Shown in pieces: positions 18,458 to 28,381 of a DNA stretch of 64,000 nucleotides (positions are counted from its first letter, which is position 1; every line of letters starts with the position of its first letter). The notes beneath the pieces were generated by a model, which ran no database searches, was not told where the DNA came from, and saw only the letters and a program-made list of their open reading frames with translations. Origin of the DNA: Streptomyces sp. TRM70350. Lineage in GTDB: Bacteria; Actinomycetota; Actinomycetes; Streptomycetales; Streptomycetaceae. Where the stretch lies: positions 124,001 through 188,000 of the forward strand of contig NZ_JAHUXH010000005.1 of assembly GCF_019219825.1 (NCBI RefSeq). The letters run 5' to 3'. Made by a program: the position numbers and the translations under genes.

Positions 18458-19836
18458 GTCCGGAGTCCCCATCGACGCACCACCACCTGTACCCCGCGCG
18501 TGTGCTCGACGTCGATCCGCTGCTCGACGACCCGAAGACCCGCATCGTGGTGTGCTGCGGCTCGGGCGGGGTCGGCAAGACCACCACGGCGGCGGCGCTG
18601 GGCCTCAGGGCCGCCGAGCGCGGCCGCAAGGTGGTCGTACTGACCATCGACCCGGCGCGCCGGCTGGCGCAGTCCATGGGCATCGACTCGCTTGACAACA
18701 CCCCGCGCCGGGTGAAGGGCGTCGACGGCGACGGCGAACTGCACGCGATGATGCTCGACATGAAGCGCACCTTCGACGAGATCGTCGAGGCGCACGCGGA
18801 TCCGCAGCGGGCGGCCGCGATCCTGTCGAACCCCTTCTACCAGTCGCTCTCGGCGGGCTTCGCGGGCACGCAGGAGTACATGGCGATGGAGAAGCTGGGC
18901 CAGCTGCGGGCCCGGGACGAGTGGGACCTGATCGTCGTCGACACGCCGCCCTCGCGCTCCGCGCTGGACTTCCTGGACGCGCCCAAGCGGCTCGGGTCGT
19001 TCCTGGACGGGCGGCTGATCCGGCTGCTGACGGCCCCGGCGAAGCTGGGCGGCCGGGCGGGGATGAAGTTCCTGAACGTCGGCATGTCGATGATGACCGG
19101 CACCCTCGGCAAGCTGCTGGGCGGTCAGCTGCTGAAGGACGTCCAGACGTTCGTGGCGGCGATGGACACGACCTTCGGCGGCTTCCGCACGCGCGCGGAC
19201 GCCACCTACAAGCTGCTCCAGGCGCCCGGGACGGCGTTCCTGGTCGTGGCGGCGCCGGAGCGGGACGCGCTGCGCGAGGCCGCGTACTTCGTGCAGCGGT
19301 TGGCCGCCGAGGACATGCCGCTGGCCGGGCTGGTGCTCAACCGCGTCCACGGCAGCGGCGCCGACCGGCTGTCGGCCGAGCGGGCGCTCGCCGCCGCGGA
19401 AAATCTTGAGGAGCCCCGCATTGTGGATCAGGGGGGAGGGAAAGCTGGACTTCGTAACTCTCCCGACACGTACGGCAGTTCAGATGCACCCGCTTCCGAG
19501 GCACCGGCACCCGACGGAGGCTCCCCCGCCGCCGCGGACGAGGACCACTCCCCCATCGTCACGGACGAGGACGACTCCCCCGTCGTCACGGACGAGCACA
19601 CCTCGCAGCGCACCGTCGACCAGCTCACCGCAGGCCTGCTGAGGCTGCACGCGGAACGTATGCAACTGCTCTCCCGCGAGCAGCGCACGCGTGACCGCTT
19701 CACCGCGCTGCACCCCGAGGTGGCGGTGGTCGAAGTGGCCGCGCTGCCCGGCGATGTGCATGACCTCGCGGGGTTGCGGGACATCGGGGACCGGCTCGCG
19801 GCCCACCGGCCCGAGCTGTCCGTCGACGACGCCTGA
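18454..19836 (+). CDS. ArsA-like anion-transporting ATPase (second of pair)
   Basis: This 460-aa ATPase has Walker A GSGGVGKTTTA near residue 38 and VDTPPSRSALDFLD as the downstream nucleotide-binding region. It is longer than its partner, mainly because of an acidic, low-complexity insertion (about residues 335-385) with the near-repeat ADEDHSPIVT/TDEDDSPVVT. The ATG overlaps the stop of the first ATPase. Partnership in one complex is inferred from the coupling. Confidence 0.85.
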   Translation: MSPESPSTHHHLYPARVLDVDPLLDDPKTRIVVCCGSGGVGKTTTAAALGLRAAERGRKVVVLTIDPARRLAQSMGIDSLDNTPRRVKGVDGDGELHAMMLDMKRTFDEIVEAHADPQRAAAILSNPFYQSLSAGFAGTQEYMAMEKLGQLRARDEWDLIVVDTPPSRSALDFLDAPKRLGSFLDGRLIRLLTAPAKLGGRAGMKFLNVGMSMMTGTLGKLLGGQLLKDVQTFVAAMDTTFGGFRTRADATYKLLQAPGTAFLVVAAPERDALREAAYFVQRLAAEDMPLAGLVLNRVHGSGADRLSAERALAAAENLEEPRIVDQGGGKAGLRNSPDTYGSSDAPASEAPAPDGGSPAAADEDHSPIVTDEDDSPVVTDEHTSQRTVDQLTAGLLRLHAERMQLLSREQRTRDRFTALHPEVAVVEVAALPGDVHDLAGLRDIGDRLAAHRPELSVDDA

Positions 19837-19872
19837 AGGCGGGCCCCCTGAGGGGACGCCCGCAGCCTTCAG
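19833..19872. terminator. Bidirectional terminator between the ArsA pair and wblA
   Basis: CTGAAGG-CGGGC and its near-complement GCCCG-CAG-CCTTCAG form a hairpin spanning the 32-bp gap between the convergent ArsA and wblA genes. It overlaps both stop codons. Confidence 0.6.
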
Positions 19873-20207
19873 CTCACCGCCGCGTAGTTCTCGTACACCT
19901 CGTCGTCGTCGAGGGGCACCAGGCCGGCCCCCCGCTCGTACTCCGTCCGCGCGGTCTCCAGCAGCCGGCGCCAGGAGGTGACGGTCGGGCGCCTGCGCAG
20001 CAGTGCGCGGCGTTCCCGCTCGGTCATTCCTCCCCACACGCCGAACTCGACGCGGTTGTCCAGCGCGTCGGCCAGGCACTCCGTGCGTACCGGACATCCG
20101 GTGCACACCGCCTTGGCCCTGTTCTGCGCTGCTCCCTGAACGAACAGTTCATCCGGATCGGTAGTGCGGCAGGCCGCCTGCGCACTCCAGTCGGTTACCC
20201 AGCCCAT
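19869..20207 (-). CDS. wblA: WhiB-like regulator WblA
   Basis: This 112-aa iron-sulfur regulator has the four cluster cysteines Cys13, Cys35, Cys38 and Cys44 (C-x2-C-x5-C at the end) and the Wbl turn GVWGG at residues 56-60. The basic tail RRALLRRRPTVTSW follows. Sequence, length and position match wblA (SCO3579), which promotes the growth-to-sporulation switch and represses antibiotic production. The start gives exactly the known length, and an AGAGGA site lies upstream. Confidence 0.96.
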   Translation of the reverse strand: MGWVTDWSAQAACRTTDPDELFVQGAAQNRAKAVCTGCPVRTECLADALDNRVEFGVWGGMTERERRALLRRRPTVTSWRRLLETARTEYERGAGLVPLDDDEVYENYAAVS

Positions 20208-20625
20208 ACCGGCGCCGTCCTCTCCCGAATCGAGGCTCCCCCACGGCGGCAGCGGCATATTCACCGCCGCCAGTTGAGGACGTTACGGAAGGTGGGCACA
20301 GTGCAACACCCCCAGCGGGCCCAATCTTGAATGGCCCGAACGGACTATGCGTCAGCGGCAGATCACCCGGGGGAGTGAGCCCGCGACATGCGCGTCAATC
20401 CCGGCAATTCGGGACGGTTCTACTGCGCCACAACGGACGCCCGGTGACACACAAGGCGGATTCGGGCACGCACCCAACACCCCTCCGCAAAAAAGACCGA
20501 GAGGATCCGGAACGATTCGGGGTCGCCGGACGTATTGATACGTGGCCCTACTGCTGTGACAGTTGAGAGCAGCTTAGGCCAAGGCATATACGCGTGTCCG
20601 GCGAATGAGAACGTAGGCTGCCCTC
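20208..20625. other. wblA/PBP divergent intergenic region
   Basis: A 418-bp region between divergent wblA and the PBP gene. It is less GC-rich than its surroundings in places, for example around 20480-20600. It should hold both promoters and a long wblA leader. I see no convincing gene and no unambiguous operator. Confidence 0.5.
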
Positions 20626-22926
20626 ATGCCAAAGAAGCGCTCGGGCGGTGGTCTGTCGCCAACGCAGCAGGCCGCCAAGTTCCTCGGTGTCAGTGTGCTC
20701 GCGGGAGCCGTCATGGCCGGCATCGCGCTGCCCGCCGTCGGCGCGCTGGGCCTGGCGGCGAAGGGCTCGGTGGAGAGCTTCGACGAGCTCCCGGCCAATA
20801 TGAAGACCCCGCCACTCAGTCAGCGGACCACCATCCTCGACTCCCGCGGCGACCACATCGCGACGGTCTACTCGCGCGACCGCACGGTGGTCGAGCTCAA
20901 GGACATCTCGCCGTACATGCAGAAGGCGATCGTCGCGATCGAGGACTCGCGCTTCTACCAGCACGGCGCGGTCGACCTCAAGGGCGTGCTGCGCGCCCTG
21001 AACCGCAACGCGCAGAGCGGCGAGGTTGCCGAGGGCGCGTCCACGCTCACCCAGCAGTACGTGAAGAACGTCTTCGTGGAGGAGGCCGGCGACGACCCGA
21101 CGAAGGTCGCGCAGGCCACCCAGCAGACCCTCGGCCGCAAGATCCGCGAACTGAAGTTCGCGATCCAGGTCGAGGAGGAGCTCGGCAAGAAGAAGATCCT
21201 TGAGAACTACCTGAACATCACCTTCTTCGGCCAGCAGGCGTACGGCGTCGAGGCCGCCTCCCAGCGCTACTTCTCCAAGCACGCCAAGGACCTCAACCTC
21301 CAGGAGGCGGCGCTCCTCGCGGGCATCGTCCAGTCGCCCAGCCGGTACGACCCGGTCAACGACGAGGCGGAGGCCACCAAGCGGCGCAACGTCGTCCTGC
21401 AGCGCATGGCCGAGGTCGGCGACATCTCCCAGGCGGACGCCGACAGGGCCATGCGGCAGCCGCTGGAGCTGAAGGTCAGCCGGCCGCAGAACGGATGCAT
21501 CACCGCCGTCAAGGGCGCCAGTTTCTTCTGCAAGTACGTCGAGAAGGTGTTCCTCAACGACCCGGTCTTCGGCAAGACCAAGGAGGAGCGGGCGAAGCTC
21601 TGGAACCAGGGCGGTCTGACCATCCAGACCACCCTCGACCCGCAGGCCCAGGAGTCGGTCCAGGCCTCGCTCAAGGAGCACGTCAACAAGGACGACCAGG
21701 TCGCCGCGGCGACCACCCTGGTCGAGCCCGGCACCGGCAAGATCCTCGGCATGGGCCAGTCGAAGCCGTACGGCTACAACAAGAACGAGACCGAGTACAA
21801 CTACTCGGTCGACTCCTCCATGGGCGGCTCCAACTACGGCTTCCCGACCGGTTCGACGTTCAAGCCGTTCGTCGCGGCGGCCGCGCTGGAAGAGGGGCGG
21901 CCGCCCACGCAGGAGTACTCGTCGCCGTACGAGATGGAGTACCCGAGCCCGGTCCAGACGTGCTCCGGCAAGCCGTGGGTGAACATCGGCCCGAAGAAGG
22001 AGACCGTCGAGAACGAGGACGAGTCCGAGGTGGGGCCGTACCGGCTGGAGGAGGCGACGGCCAAGTCGGTCAACACCTACTACGTGCAGATGATCTCCGA
22101 CATCGGCCTCTGCCCGGTCATGAAGATGACCGACAACCTGCACGTCGTGCAGGGCAACGGCGACAAGCTGCCCGAAGTGCCCTCCATCGCCCTCGGCGCC
22201 AAGGGCATCTCCCCGCTGACCATGGCGACCGCGTACGCCGCCTTCGCCGCGCGCGGTATGTACTGCACGCCGATCGCGATCGAGTCGATCAAGCAGAAGA
22301 TCGGCAACGAGCAGAGGTCGCTTCAGGTGCCGAAGTCCACCTGCTCACGGGCCATGTCCGAGCAGACCGCCGACACCATCAACACCCTCCTGCGCGGTGT
22401 GGTCGACTCCGGTACGGGCCAGGAGGCGGGCCTCAGCGACCGCGACAGCGCCGGTAAGACGGGTACGACGGACGAGCGCAGGAACGCCTGGTTCGTGGGC
22501 TACACGCCCAACCTGGCCGGCGCCGTCTGGGTCGGCAGCGCGACCCAGCAGGTGGAGATGGAGAACATCTCCATCGGCGGCGTCTGGCACGACAAGGTCT
22601 ACGGCGGCCGCGTGCCCGGCCCGATCTGGCGCGACGCCATGACCGGCGCCCTCGCGGGCAAGGAGCCGGCCTCCTTCAACATCGTCCACATCCCGGACGG
22701 CGGCGACCGCGACAGCGGGGGTGACCGTGGTGAGCGCGGCGACAACGACAACCGCAACGGCGACGACAGGGGCGGGCTGATCCAGGGGCTGACCAACGGG
22801 GGTACGGACGGGGGGACGTTCCCGAACCCCACGTTCTCGATTCCCGAGGGCTGGATCCAGGGGGGCGGCAACGGCGGGAACAACGGCAACGGTAACGGCA
22901 ACGGCAACGGGGGGAACTGGCCGTGA
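20626..22926 (+). CDS. Class A penicillin-binding protein
   Basis: This 766-aa bifunctional peptidoglycan synthase has one N-terminal transmembrane helix (about residues 18-45). The glycosyltransferase domain carries Glu106 in EDSRFYQHG. The transpeptidase has STFK (Ser410, Lys413), SVN (481-483) and KTG (611-613). The C-terminal tail is Gly/Asn/Asp-rich and probably disordered. Its position beside wblA matches S. coelicolor SCO3580. Confidence 0.95.
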   Translation: MPKKRSGGGLSPTQQAAKFLGVSVLAGAVMAGIALPAVGALGLAAKGSVESFDELPANMKTPPLSQRTTILDSRGDHIATVYSRDRTVVELKDISPYMQKAIVAIEDSRFYQHGAVDLKGVLRALNRNAQSGEVAEGASTLTQQYVKNVFVEEAGDDPTKVAQATQQTLGRKIRELKFAIQVEEELGKKKILENYLNITFFGQQAYGVEAASQRYFSKHAKDLNLQEAALLAGIVQSPSRYDPVNDEAEATKRRNVVLQRMAEVGDISQADADRAMRQPLELKVSRPQNGCITAVKGASFFCKYVEKVFLNDPVFGKTKEERAKLWNQGGLTIQTTLDPQAQESVQASLKEHVNKDDQVAAATTLVEPGTGKILGMGQSKPYGYNKNETEYNYSVDSSMGGSNYGFPTGSTFKPFVAAAALEEGRPPTQEYSSPYEMEYPSPVQTCSGKPWVNIGPKKETVENEDESEVGPYRLEEATAKSVNTYYVQMISDIGLCPVMKMTDNLHVVQGNGDKLPEVPSIALGAKGISPLTMATAYAAFAARGMYCTPIAIESIKQKIGNEQRSLQVPKSTCSRAMSEQTADTINTLLRGVVDSGTGQEAGLSDRDSAGKTGTTDERRNAWFVGYTPNLAGAVWVGSATQQVEMENISIGGVWHDKVYGGRVPGPIWRDAMTGALAGKEPASFNIVHIPDGGDRDSGGDRGERGDNDNRNGDDRGGLIQGLTNGGTDGGTFPNPTFSIPEGWIQGGGNGGNNGNGNGNGNGGNWP

Positions 22927-22983
22927 GGGTCGGTTCAGTCGACAGCCGGTAGTCGGTAGCCGGAGTCGGTCGGTGGTACGGCG

Positions 22984-23018
22984 ATGGGGGCGCCCTTCTT
23001 GAGGAGGGGCGCCCCCAT
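22984..23018. terminator. Hairpin, 12-bp perfect stem
   Basis: ATGGGGGCGCCC, an 11-base loop, then GGGCGCCCCCAT. It is the first of two strong hairpins between the convergent PBP and YqeY genes. Confidence 0.75.
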
Positions 23019-23050
23019 TGGCGTATCGGAGACTGGGCTGGCGTACCGGA

Positions 23051-23085
23051 GACGGGGCGCCCCTCGTGGAGAGGGGCGCCCCGTC
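23051..23085. terminator. Hairpin, 15-bp perfect stem
   Basis: GACGGGGCGCCCCTC, loop GTGGA, then GAGGGGCGCCCCGTC. It is the second hairpin between the convergent genes and can act in both directions. Confidence 0.8.
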
Positions 23086-23125
23086 GGCGTACAGCCGCTT
23101 GTCGCGGTGACCGCCGAGTGCGGAC

Positions 23126-23590
23126 TCAGCCCGCGAGGAGCCTCTTCACCGCGGCGGCGACGCGGCCGCCCTCCGCCTGGCCCGCAACCTTCGGGTTCAC
23201 GATCTTCATGACCGCGCCCATGGCCCGCGGCCCCTCCGCGCCCGCCGCCTTGGCCTCCTCGACGGCCTGGGAGACGATCGCGTTCAGCTCCTCGTCGGAC
23301 AGCTGCTTGGGCAGGTACGCGGCGAGCACCTCGCCCTCCGCCTTCTCCCGCTCGGCCGACTCGGCGCGACCACCCTGCGCGAAGGCCTCCGCGGCCTCCC
23401 GCCGCTTCTTCGCCTCCTTGGTGATCACCTTCAGGACCTCGTCGTCGGAGAGCTCGCGCTTCTCCTTGCCCGCGACCTCCTCCTTGGTGATCGCGGCGAG
23501 CGTCAGCCGGAGCGTCGAGGAGCGGAGCTCGTCGCGCTCCTTGATCGCGGCGTTGAGGTCTTCCTGCAGCTTCGACTTGAGCGTGGTCAT
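23126..23590 (-). CDS. GatB/YqeY-domain protein
   Basis: This 154-aa protein consists of the YqeY fold: an N-terminal helical part (MTTLKSKLQEDLNAAIKERD) and a C-terminal part ending GAVMKIVNPKVAGQAEGGRV, as in the tail domain of GatB. It is soluble and of uncertain function, with a possible link to tRNA-dependent amidotransfer or tRNA binding. The ATG at 23590 begins the conserved domain. Confidence 0.88.
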   Translation of the reverse strand: MTTLKSKLQEDLNAAIKERDELRSSTLRLTLAAITKEEVAGKEKRELSDDEVLKVITKEAKKRREAAEAFAQGGRAESAEREKAEGEVLAAYLPKQLSDEELNAIVSQAVEEAKAAGAEGPRAMGAVMKIVNPKVAGQAEGGRVAAAVKRLLAG

Positions 23591-23715
23591 GGGGTTGATT
23601 GTCGCAGGTGTGCACGGCTGGACGCCTGTTGGTTTATTGGTTTGGGGGCCGGACGCCCGTTGGTTCAAGGGGCGGTCGGGCGTGGGAGCGCGACGGGGTC
23701 TGACACGATGGGCGC

Positions 23716-24642
23716 ATGCGCGCGCGATACGGAGTACCCCTCGGCATCACGGCGGTCGCGGCCGCCGGTCTCCTCTACTCGGCCGGGTTCGAGGCCCGTT
23801 CCTTCCGTCTGCGACGGGTGACCATCCCTGTTCTGCCCTCGGGCATGCGCCCGCTGCGCGTGCTGCACGTCTCCGACATCCACATGGTCAGCGGCCAGCG
23901 CAAGAAGCAGCGCTGGCTGCGCTCGCTGGCCGGCCTGCGCCCGGACTTCGTGATCAACACCGGCGACAACCTCTCCGACCCGGAGGGCGTACCGGAGGTG
24001 CTGGACGCGCTGGGCCCCCTGATGGAGTTCCCGGGCGCCTACGTCTTCGGCTCCAACGACTACTACGGCCCCAAGCTGCGCAACCCCGCCCGCTATCTGA
24101 TCGAGAAGGCCCAGGGCCGCCACGGCCTGAACGGCAACGCGCCCGCGGTCGGCGTCGTCCACAACCCGTGGGAGGACCTGCGGGACGGTTTCGACGCGGC
24201 GGGCTGGCTGAACCTCACGAACACGCGGGGCATGCTGAAGATCGACGGCGTCGCGGTGGAGATGACGGGCGTGGACGACCCGCACATCAAGCGGGACCGC
24301 TACGCGTCGGTGGCGGGCGGCCCGTCGGCGTCGGCGGACTTTTCGATGGGCGTGGTGCACGCCCCGTACCTGCGCAGCCTGGACGCCTTCACGGCCGACG
24401 GCTACCCCCTGATCCTGGCCGGCCACACCCACGGCGGCCAGCTCTGCGTCCCCTTCTACGGCGCCCTGGTCACCAACTGCGACCTGGACACGGACCGGGT
24501 GAAGGGCCTGTCGACGCACACTTCCGAGGGCAACACGTCCTACCTGCATGTATCGGCGGGGTGCGGGACGAACCGGTACACACCGGTGCGGTTCGCTTGT
24601 CCGCCGGAGGCTACGTTGTTGACGTTGGTGGGGCGGGAGTAG
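23716..24642 (+). CDS. Membrane-anchored metallophosphoesterase
   Basis: This 308-aa protein has one N-terminal hydrophobic helix, then the calcineurin-like motifs in order: VSDIHMV, NTGDN, FGSNDYY and LAGHTHGGQL. These ligate two metal ions. YkuE/UDP-diacylglucosamine-hydrolase-like enzymes show the same layout. The substrate is not known. Confidence 0.88.
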   Translation: MRARYGVPLGITAVAAAGLLYSAGFEARSFRLRRVTIPVLPSGMRPLRVLHVSDIHMVSGQRKKQRWLRSLAGLRPDFVINTGDNLSDPEGVPEVLDALGPLMEFPGAYVFGSNDYYGPKLRNPARYLIEKAQGRHGLNGNAPAVGVVHNPWEDLRDGFDAAGWLNLTNTRGMLKIDGVAVEMTGVDDPHIKRDRYASVAGGPSASADFSMGVVHAPYLRSLDAFTADGYPLILAGHTHGGQLCVPFYGALVTNCDLDTDRVKGLSTHTSEGNTSYLHVSAGCGTNRYTPVRFACPPEATLLTLVGRE

Positions 24643-24882
24643 GGCCCGAATCGGGAGTAGGGCCGGAGGGTGGGCGGCGCCGGACAATCCATCTGGCAGC
24701 CCATTGGCAGTCCATCTGGGTTGCCGCCCGGGGTCGGCGAGGCCGCCGGGTCCACCTGCCCTGGGCTGGAGAGAACCCAGATCACCAGGGACGAGCCGCC
24801 GCACGAACCAGGAAAGGCACCGGCGTAACCCACACAGCCCACCCGCCATGCCCCATTTGCCCGATCTGCTTAGCGTGAGGGC

Positions 24883-25686
24883 ATGACCGCCCCGATACCC
24901 AGGGACATCCCGGACCTCCCCGCGATCCCGGGCATGCCCGCGCTGCGGCCCTCCCCGGTTCCCGCCACGGCGGTGGTACCCCCCGTACGCCGCCCCCTGA
25001 CCGCCGTCTTCCGCCTCCTGACCGCACTGACGGCGGCGTCCGGAGTCACGATCTTCCTGATCCTCGGCAGCCCGCTGCGGGTGCTGAGCCACTTCACGAT
25101 CCAGAGCAGCATCCTGCTGGCCCTCGTCCTCACGGTCTCGGCCCGCCGAGCCCGGACGGCCCGCCGCCCCCTGCCGTCGGCCGTGACGGGCGCGGCACTC
25201 CTCTACGTGGTGATCGCGGCCCTCGTCCACCACCTGCTCCTGGCGAACGCGTCGAGCCCGTTCGCGATGACGACGACGCTGACCGGCGACGCGCAGCCCA
25301 CGCTGCTGCACTCGATCGCCGACCACGTCCTGCACACGGCGGTCCCGATCGCGGCCGTACTCGACTGGTTGCTCCTCACATCCCCCGGCCGCCTGCACCT
25401 GCGCCAGGCCAGCACGTGGCTCCTGTACCCCCTGGCCTACCTGATCTTCTCCTTCGCCCGGGGCGAGTATCTGGAGTACCTGCGCCCCGACACGCCGGGC
25501 CGCTACCTCTACCCCTTCCTCGACGTCGCCCAGCACGGCTACAAGAGCGTCCTCGGCAACGCCCTCCTCCTCGGCCTCTCCATCTACGCCCTGGCCGTCC
25601 TCCTGGTCGCCCTCGACCACGCCCGCCCGAACCCGGTCCGCCACCGCGCGAAAACCGGATTTCGTCTCCAGCCACCAGTGGGCTAA
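24883..25686 (+). CDS. Pr6Pr-family integral membrane protein
   Basis: This 267-aa protein has about six transmembrane segments after a Pro-rich cytoplasmic N-terminus of about 45 residues. Conserved-looking features are HFTIQSSILLA, a His-rich HHLLLANAS and YPLAYLIFSFARG with FLDVAQHGY, the pattern of Pr6Pr (FAR-17a/AIG1-like) membrane proteins. The function is unknown. It is the last core gene before the tRNA-Pro gene. Confidence 0.75.
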   Translation: MTAPIPRDIPDLPAIPGMPALRPSPVPATAVVPPVRRPLTAVFRLLTALTAASGVTIFLILGSPLRVLSHFTIQSSILLALVLTVSARRARTARRPLPSAVTGAALLYVVIAALVHHLLLANASSPFAMTTTLTGDAQPTLLHSIADHVLHTAVPIAAVLDWLLLTSPGRLHLRQASTWLLYPLAYLIFSFARGEYLEYLRPDTPGRYLYPFLDVAQHGYKSVLGNALLLGLSIYALAVLLVALDHARPNPVRHRAKTGFRLQPPVG

Positions 25687-25718
25687 AGTAAACGACGTCG
25701 CCGCGACAGCAGCGACAT

Positions 25719-25792
25719 CGGGGTGTAGCGCAGCTTGGCAGCGCGCTTCGTTCGGGACGAAGAGGTCGTGGGTTCAAATCCCGCCACCCCGA
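25719..25792 (+). tRNA. tRNA-Pro (anticodon CGG)
   Basis: A 74-base cloverleaf. Acceptor arms CGGGGTG/CACCCCG pair perfectly. The anticodon stem CTTCG/CGAAG encloses loop TTCGGGA with anticodon CGG. The T arm is GTGGG-TTCAAAT-CCCGC. CCA is not encoded. tRNA-Pro genes are classic integration sites in Streptomyces (pSAM2, for example), and an integrase-bearing accessory region begins right after this one. Confidence 0.96.
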
Positions 25793-25806
25793 CAGTAAAG
25801 TACCAG

Positions 25807-25845
25807 GTCAGGGGCCTGATCCAGTGAGTGGATCAGGCCCCTGAC
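25807..25845 (+). terminator. 17-bp perfect hairpin after tRNA-Pro
   Basis: GTCAGGGGCCTGATCCA, loop GTGAG, then TGGATCAGGCCCCTGAC. It probably terminates the tRNA transcript. The outer arms GTCAGGGG/CCCCTGAC recur at 28344-28381. Confidence 0.8.
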
Positions 25846-25954
25846 GGGTTCCTGGAGATCGTTTGGGAGAAATCTGGGAGAAGATCTTGGTCGGGTTCTC
25901 CCAGCGGCATCTGCTCTCCTCCCTTACGGTGAGGTGCCTAGCAGGGACCGCCGT

Positions 25955-26530
25955 ATGCACGTTCGTGAATCGGTGGACCCACACGACCGGCGCGGTTGGG
26001 AACCGGGCCAACCAGGGGGGCCAGTGGAGCCGAGAAGTGCAGCAGCAGTGGGAAGAGACTTTCCGTACACCGCGCGTACCACCTGCTATATCGAGGTTCA
26101 TGAGGACGGCAGAGTCACTCATGGCGACGATCGGGCCGCGTACGAGCGCGCCGTCGCCGGAAAGTCGCGGCTGTTCGCCGTCTGGCCCGGCGAGTGGTCG
26201 AGCCACCTCTTCGTGATCGACGACCTCGACGAGTACGCCAAAGCTCATGGGATCCAGCACGACCAGAACCGGACCGGACTGGAGGAACACGTTCACGACG
26301 TGGAGTGGACCGAGGCGGCGGGCCGCAACCCCAATCCCCGGAGTCCGTACATCAGCATCCGACTCAAGCTGACATGCGGATGCGAGATCCGCGACTTGGG
26401 CACCTTCGCGAGCCAGATGCGGGAGCAGCAGGGTTGGGCCATCGCGACCAGCGTTGGGTGGGGCAGCAGCAGTGGCCCCGAAGGTACGTCTTACTCCCTG
26501 CGCGTGCGACGGAAGAGTCTGGGCATCTGA
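25955..26530 (+). CDS. Hypothetical protein, element cargo
   Basis: A 191-aa soluble protein with no domain I recognise. The middle contains YTARTTCYIEVHEDGRVTH and VWPGEWSSHLFVIDDLDEYA. The C-terminus has a single CGC pair and a Ser/Gly-rich end. The ATG at 25955 is preferred for AGGGA 7 bases upstream, with a GTG at 25934 as the alternative. It is the first gene inside the integrated region and probably cargo. Confidence 0.6.
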   Translation: MHVRESVDPHDRRGWEPGQPGGPVEPRSAAAVGRDFPYTARTTCYIEVHEDGRVTHGDDRAAYERAVAGKSRLFAVWPGEWSSHLFVIDDLDEYAKAHGIQHDQNRTGLEEHVHDVEWTEAAGRNPNPRSPYISIRLKLTCGCEIRDLGTFASQMREQQGWAIATSVGWGSSSGPEGTSYSLRVRRKSLGI

Positions 26531-26614
26531 ACGCCTGCAGCAAGCGCAGCAACCTTCCAAAAAACCGTCCACGGGCCTCATCCCTACGGCAGGCTGACCG
26601 CAAGGAGGGTACAT

Positions 26615-28335
26615 ATGGGACGGGCATCTCGAAAAAAGCGTGAGCAGCGGTCAGCAGGACAGCGCAGGCAGGCACGGGCGGCTGTGCCAACACCTACAGA
26701 TCCGCGCGCCGAAGGCGAAGCCGCTCTGGAGCGGCTGATGCGCACCAACTCCCCAGGCAAGGTCAGCCTGGCAGGAGCGTACGCCTTCGGGTACGGAGCT
26801 CTGGGAATGGCGCAGTTGGAGGGGGACGACCAACCCTGGTTCCATGACATCGACCCCTTGGATGCCCTGTTCTTAGGCACCGCGTGGCCGCAGAAGTTCA
26901 GGGACGAGTTCGAATTCGCCAACGCACGTGACGGATGGCTCCGGATTCTTCGTGGCACCGTGCACTGGAAGGGCATCGAGAGCTTTGTCCGCGAGGTCGT
27001 TACCGCAAGCGAGGAATACGACCTCCCCGTGGATGAAGGGGAGTTGATGCTGAGGCTCACGGGCCGGTTGGAGGCGCTTGGCCTCGATCAGCGCAAGTTG
27101 CCCGCCAACTGCCTGCCGGGGTCAGCACTGGTCGGGACCCGGCCGATCGAAGGACCTCCCTCCGATCAGGTGCTGCCGGAACCTCCGACCGACGCAAACG
27201 AGAGGATCGCTCGTTTCTGGGAGGGCACTCAGATCGAGCTCCCCCACGACGGAACGCCCCTTGACGCACTGCGACATGGGGTCTACCTGCTCACCCAAAT
27301 GGGCCTGCGCCTGGACGACGACCCAATGGCGCTCCTCCCCGCCCTCTATCTCGCCCTGGTGGCGAAGGACGGTGAAGAGATCAGCGATGCGGGGAAGCGG
27401 GCAGTGGCCTGGGCGTACGCCCTGCCTCCGGGATCTTCGCTGATTCCGGTCACTGACGTCCTCCTCTTGGGACCTGCTCATGGCCTGAGCAGAACGAGAT
27501 ACTCGCTCGGCTCTTCTCCCTCCCCAACCTCGGGGAGCCCGTCAGCAGCGCGGACAGGCGATGGACCAGCTCCCCTGGCTGCGCGCTGATCGATCTCGCG
27601 TTCGAGCGAGGCTTCTCCCAGGTCATCACCCGTAACGGCAAGGTCGTTCGCATCGACGACACCGCGGTTGCCTCCTTCAAGGCGCAGCTCCGTCGGTTCG
27701 AGGAGAAATTCGGCCAGCCTCCCGGCCCTGACGATCCCGTGTTCTTCGATCCCGACGCGGAAACACCCCAGCTACCCTCCCTGAGCAGCGTCGAGACCCA
27801 CGGTGTCGAACTGCTGGAGACCATCGGCCTGTCCGTGGCCTGGATCTTTGCCTACCGCGAGACCAAGGGGTTGCTGCCGCGCCTCGACGGCACGTTTCTG
27901 ACCGAGCGCGATGCCGCTGAGTGGGATGCAGCGATCGCTCGCTACGTGGAACAGGCCGGCGGCGAGTTCCCAGATTTCGAGGACAACATGGAGATCCTTC
28001 GGACCAACTTCCTGGCTAGGGAAGTGATGACGGCGGCACAGGATCCCGAGCACGGCCGCGAGCTCGTCGCCATCTTGGACGGTGGAAGTGGAGGGGAACT
28101 GCTCGGCTCTTTCCTCGACCGCATGGCACCCTCGCTGGAGGAGCTCGTACAGGAGGACCCATCGCTTCTGGATTCCGCTGCCGAATTTGCCAGGGCTTGG
28201 GGTGGCGCAACGCTGCAGAATCGGGTGTCCGTCATCGCTGGTGCGCCCTCTGATCTCGACCGGAAGGACACCGCGGCCGTACTCGCCGTCGCTGCAGCGT
28301 TCTTTGCCAGGCAGACCGCGCCAGAGTCGGACTGA
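26615..28335 (+). pseudogene. Hypothetical gene broken by a frameshift
   Basis: The first part starts at an ATG with a perfect AAGGAGGGT site and encodes a basic N-terminus (MGRASRKKREQR) and an acidic helical protein. The frame reads well to about base 27475 (LIPVTDVLLLG), then becomes Ser/Pro/Arg noise. The sense continues in another frame with PEQNEILARLFSLPNLGEP and runs to 28335 without a start of its own near the switch. Joined, it would encode about 573 aa. A one-base change near 27457-27500 explains this. No known domain was recognised. Confidence 0.65.
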
Positions 28336-28343
28336 GTTGCTGA

Positions 28344-28381
28344 GTCAGGGGCCCGAACCATAGGCGGATCGAACCCCTGAC
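28344..28381 (+). terminator. Hairpin with arms GTCAGGGG/CCCCTGAC
   Basis: GTCAGGGGCCCGA and TCGAACCCCTGAC pair with two internal mismatches just after the broken cargo gene. The outer 8 bp match the hairpin after tRNA-Pro. Confidence 0.6.

Noticed and set aside
22864..22926. Repeated GGCAAC units at the PBP 3' end as a regulatory repeat or CRISPR-like array
   Set aside because: They are codons of the Gly/Asn-rich tail; there are no spacers and no palindromic repeats.
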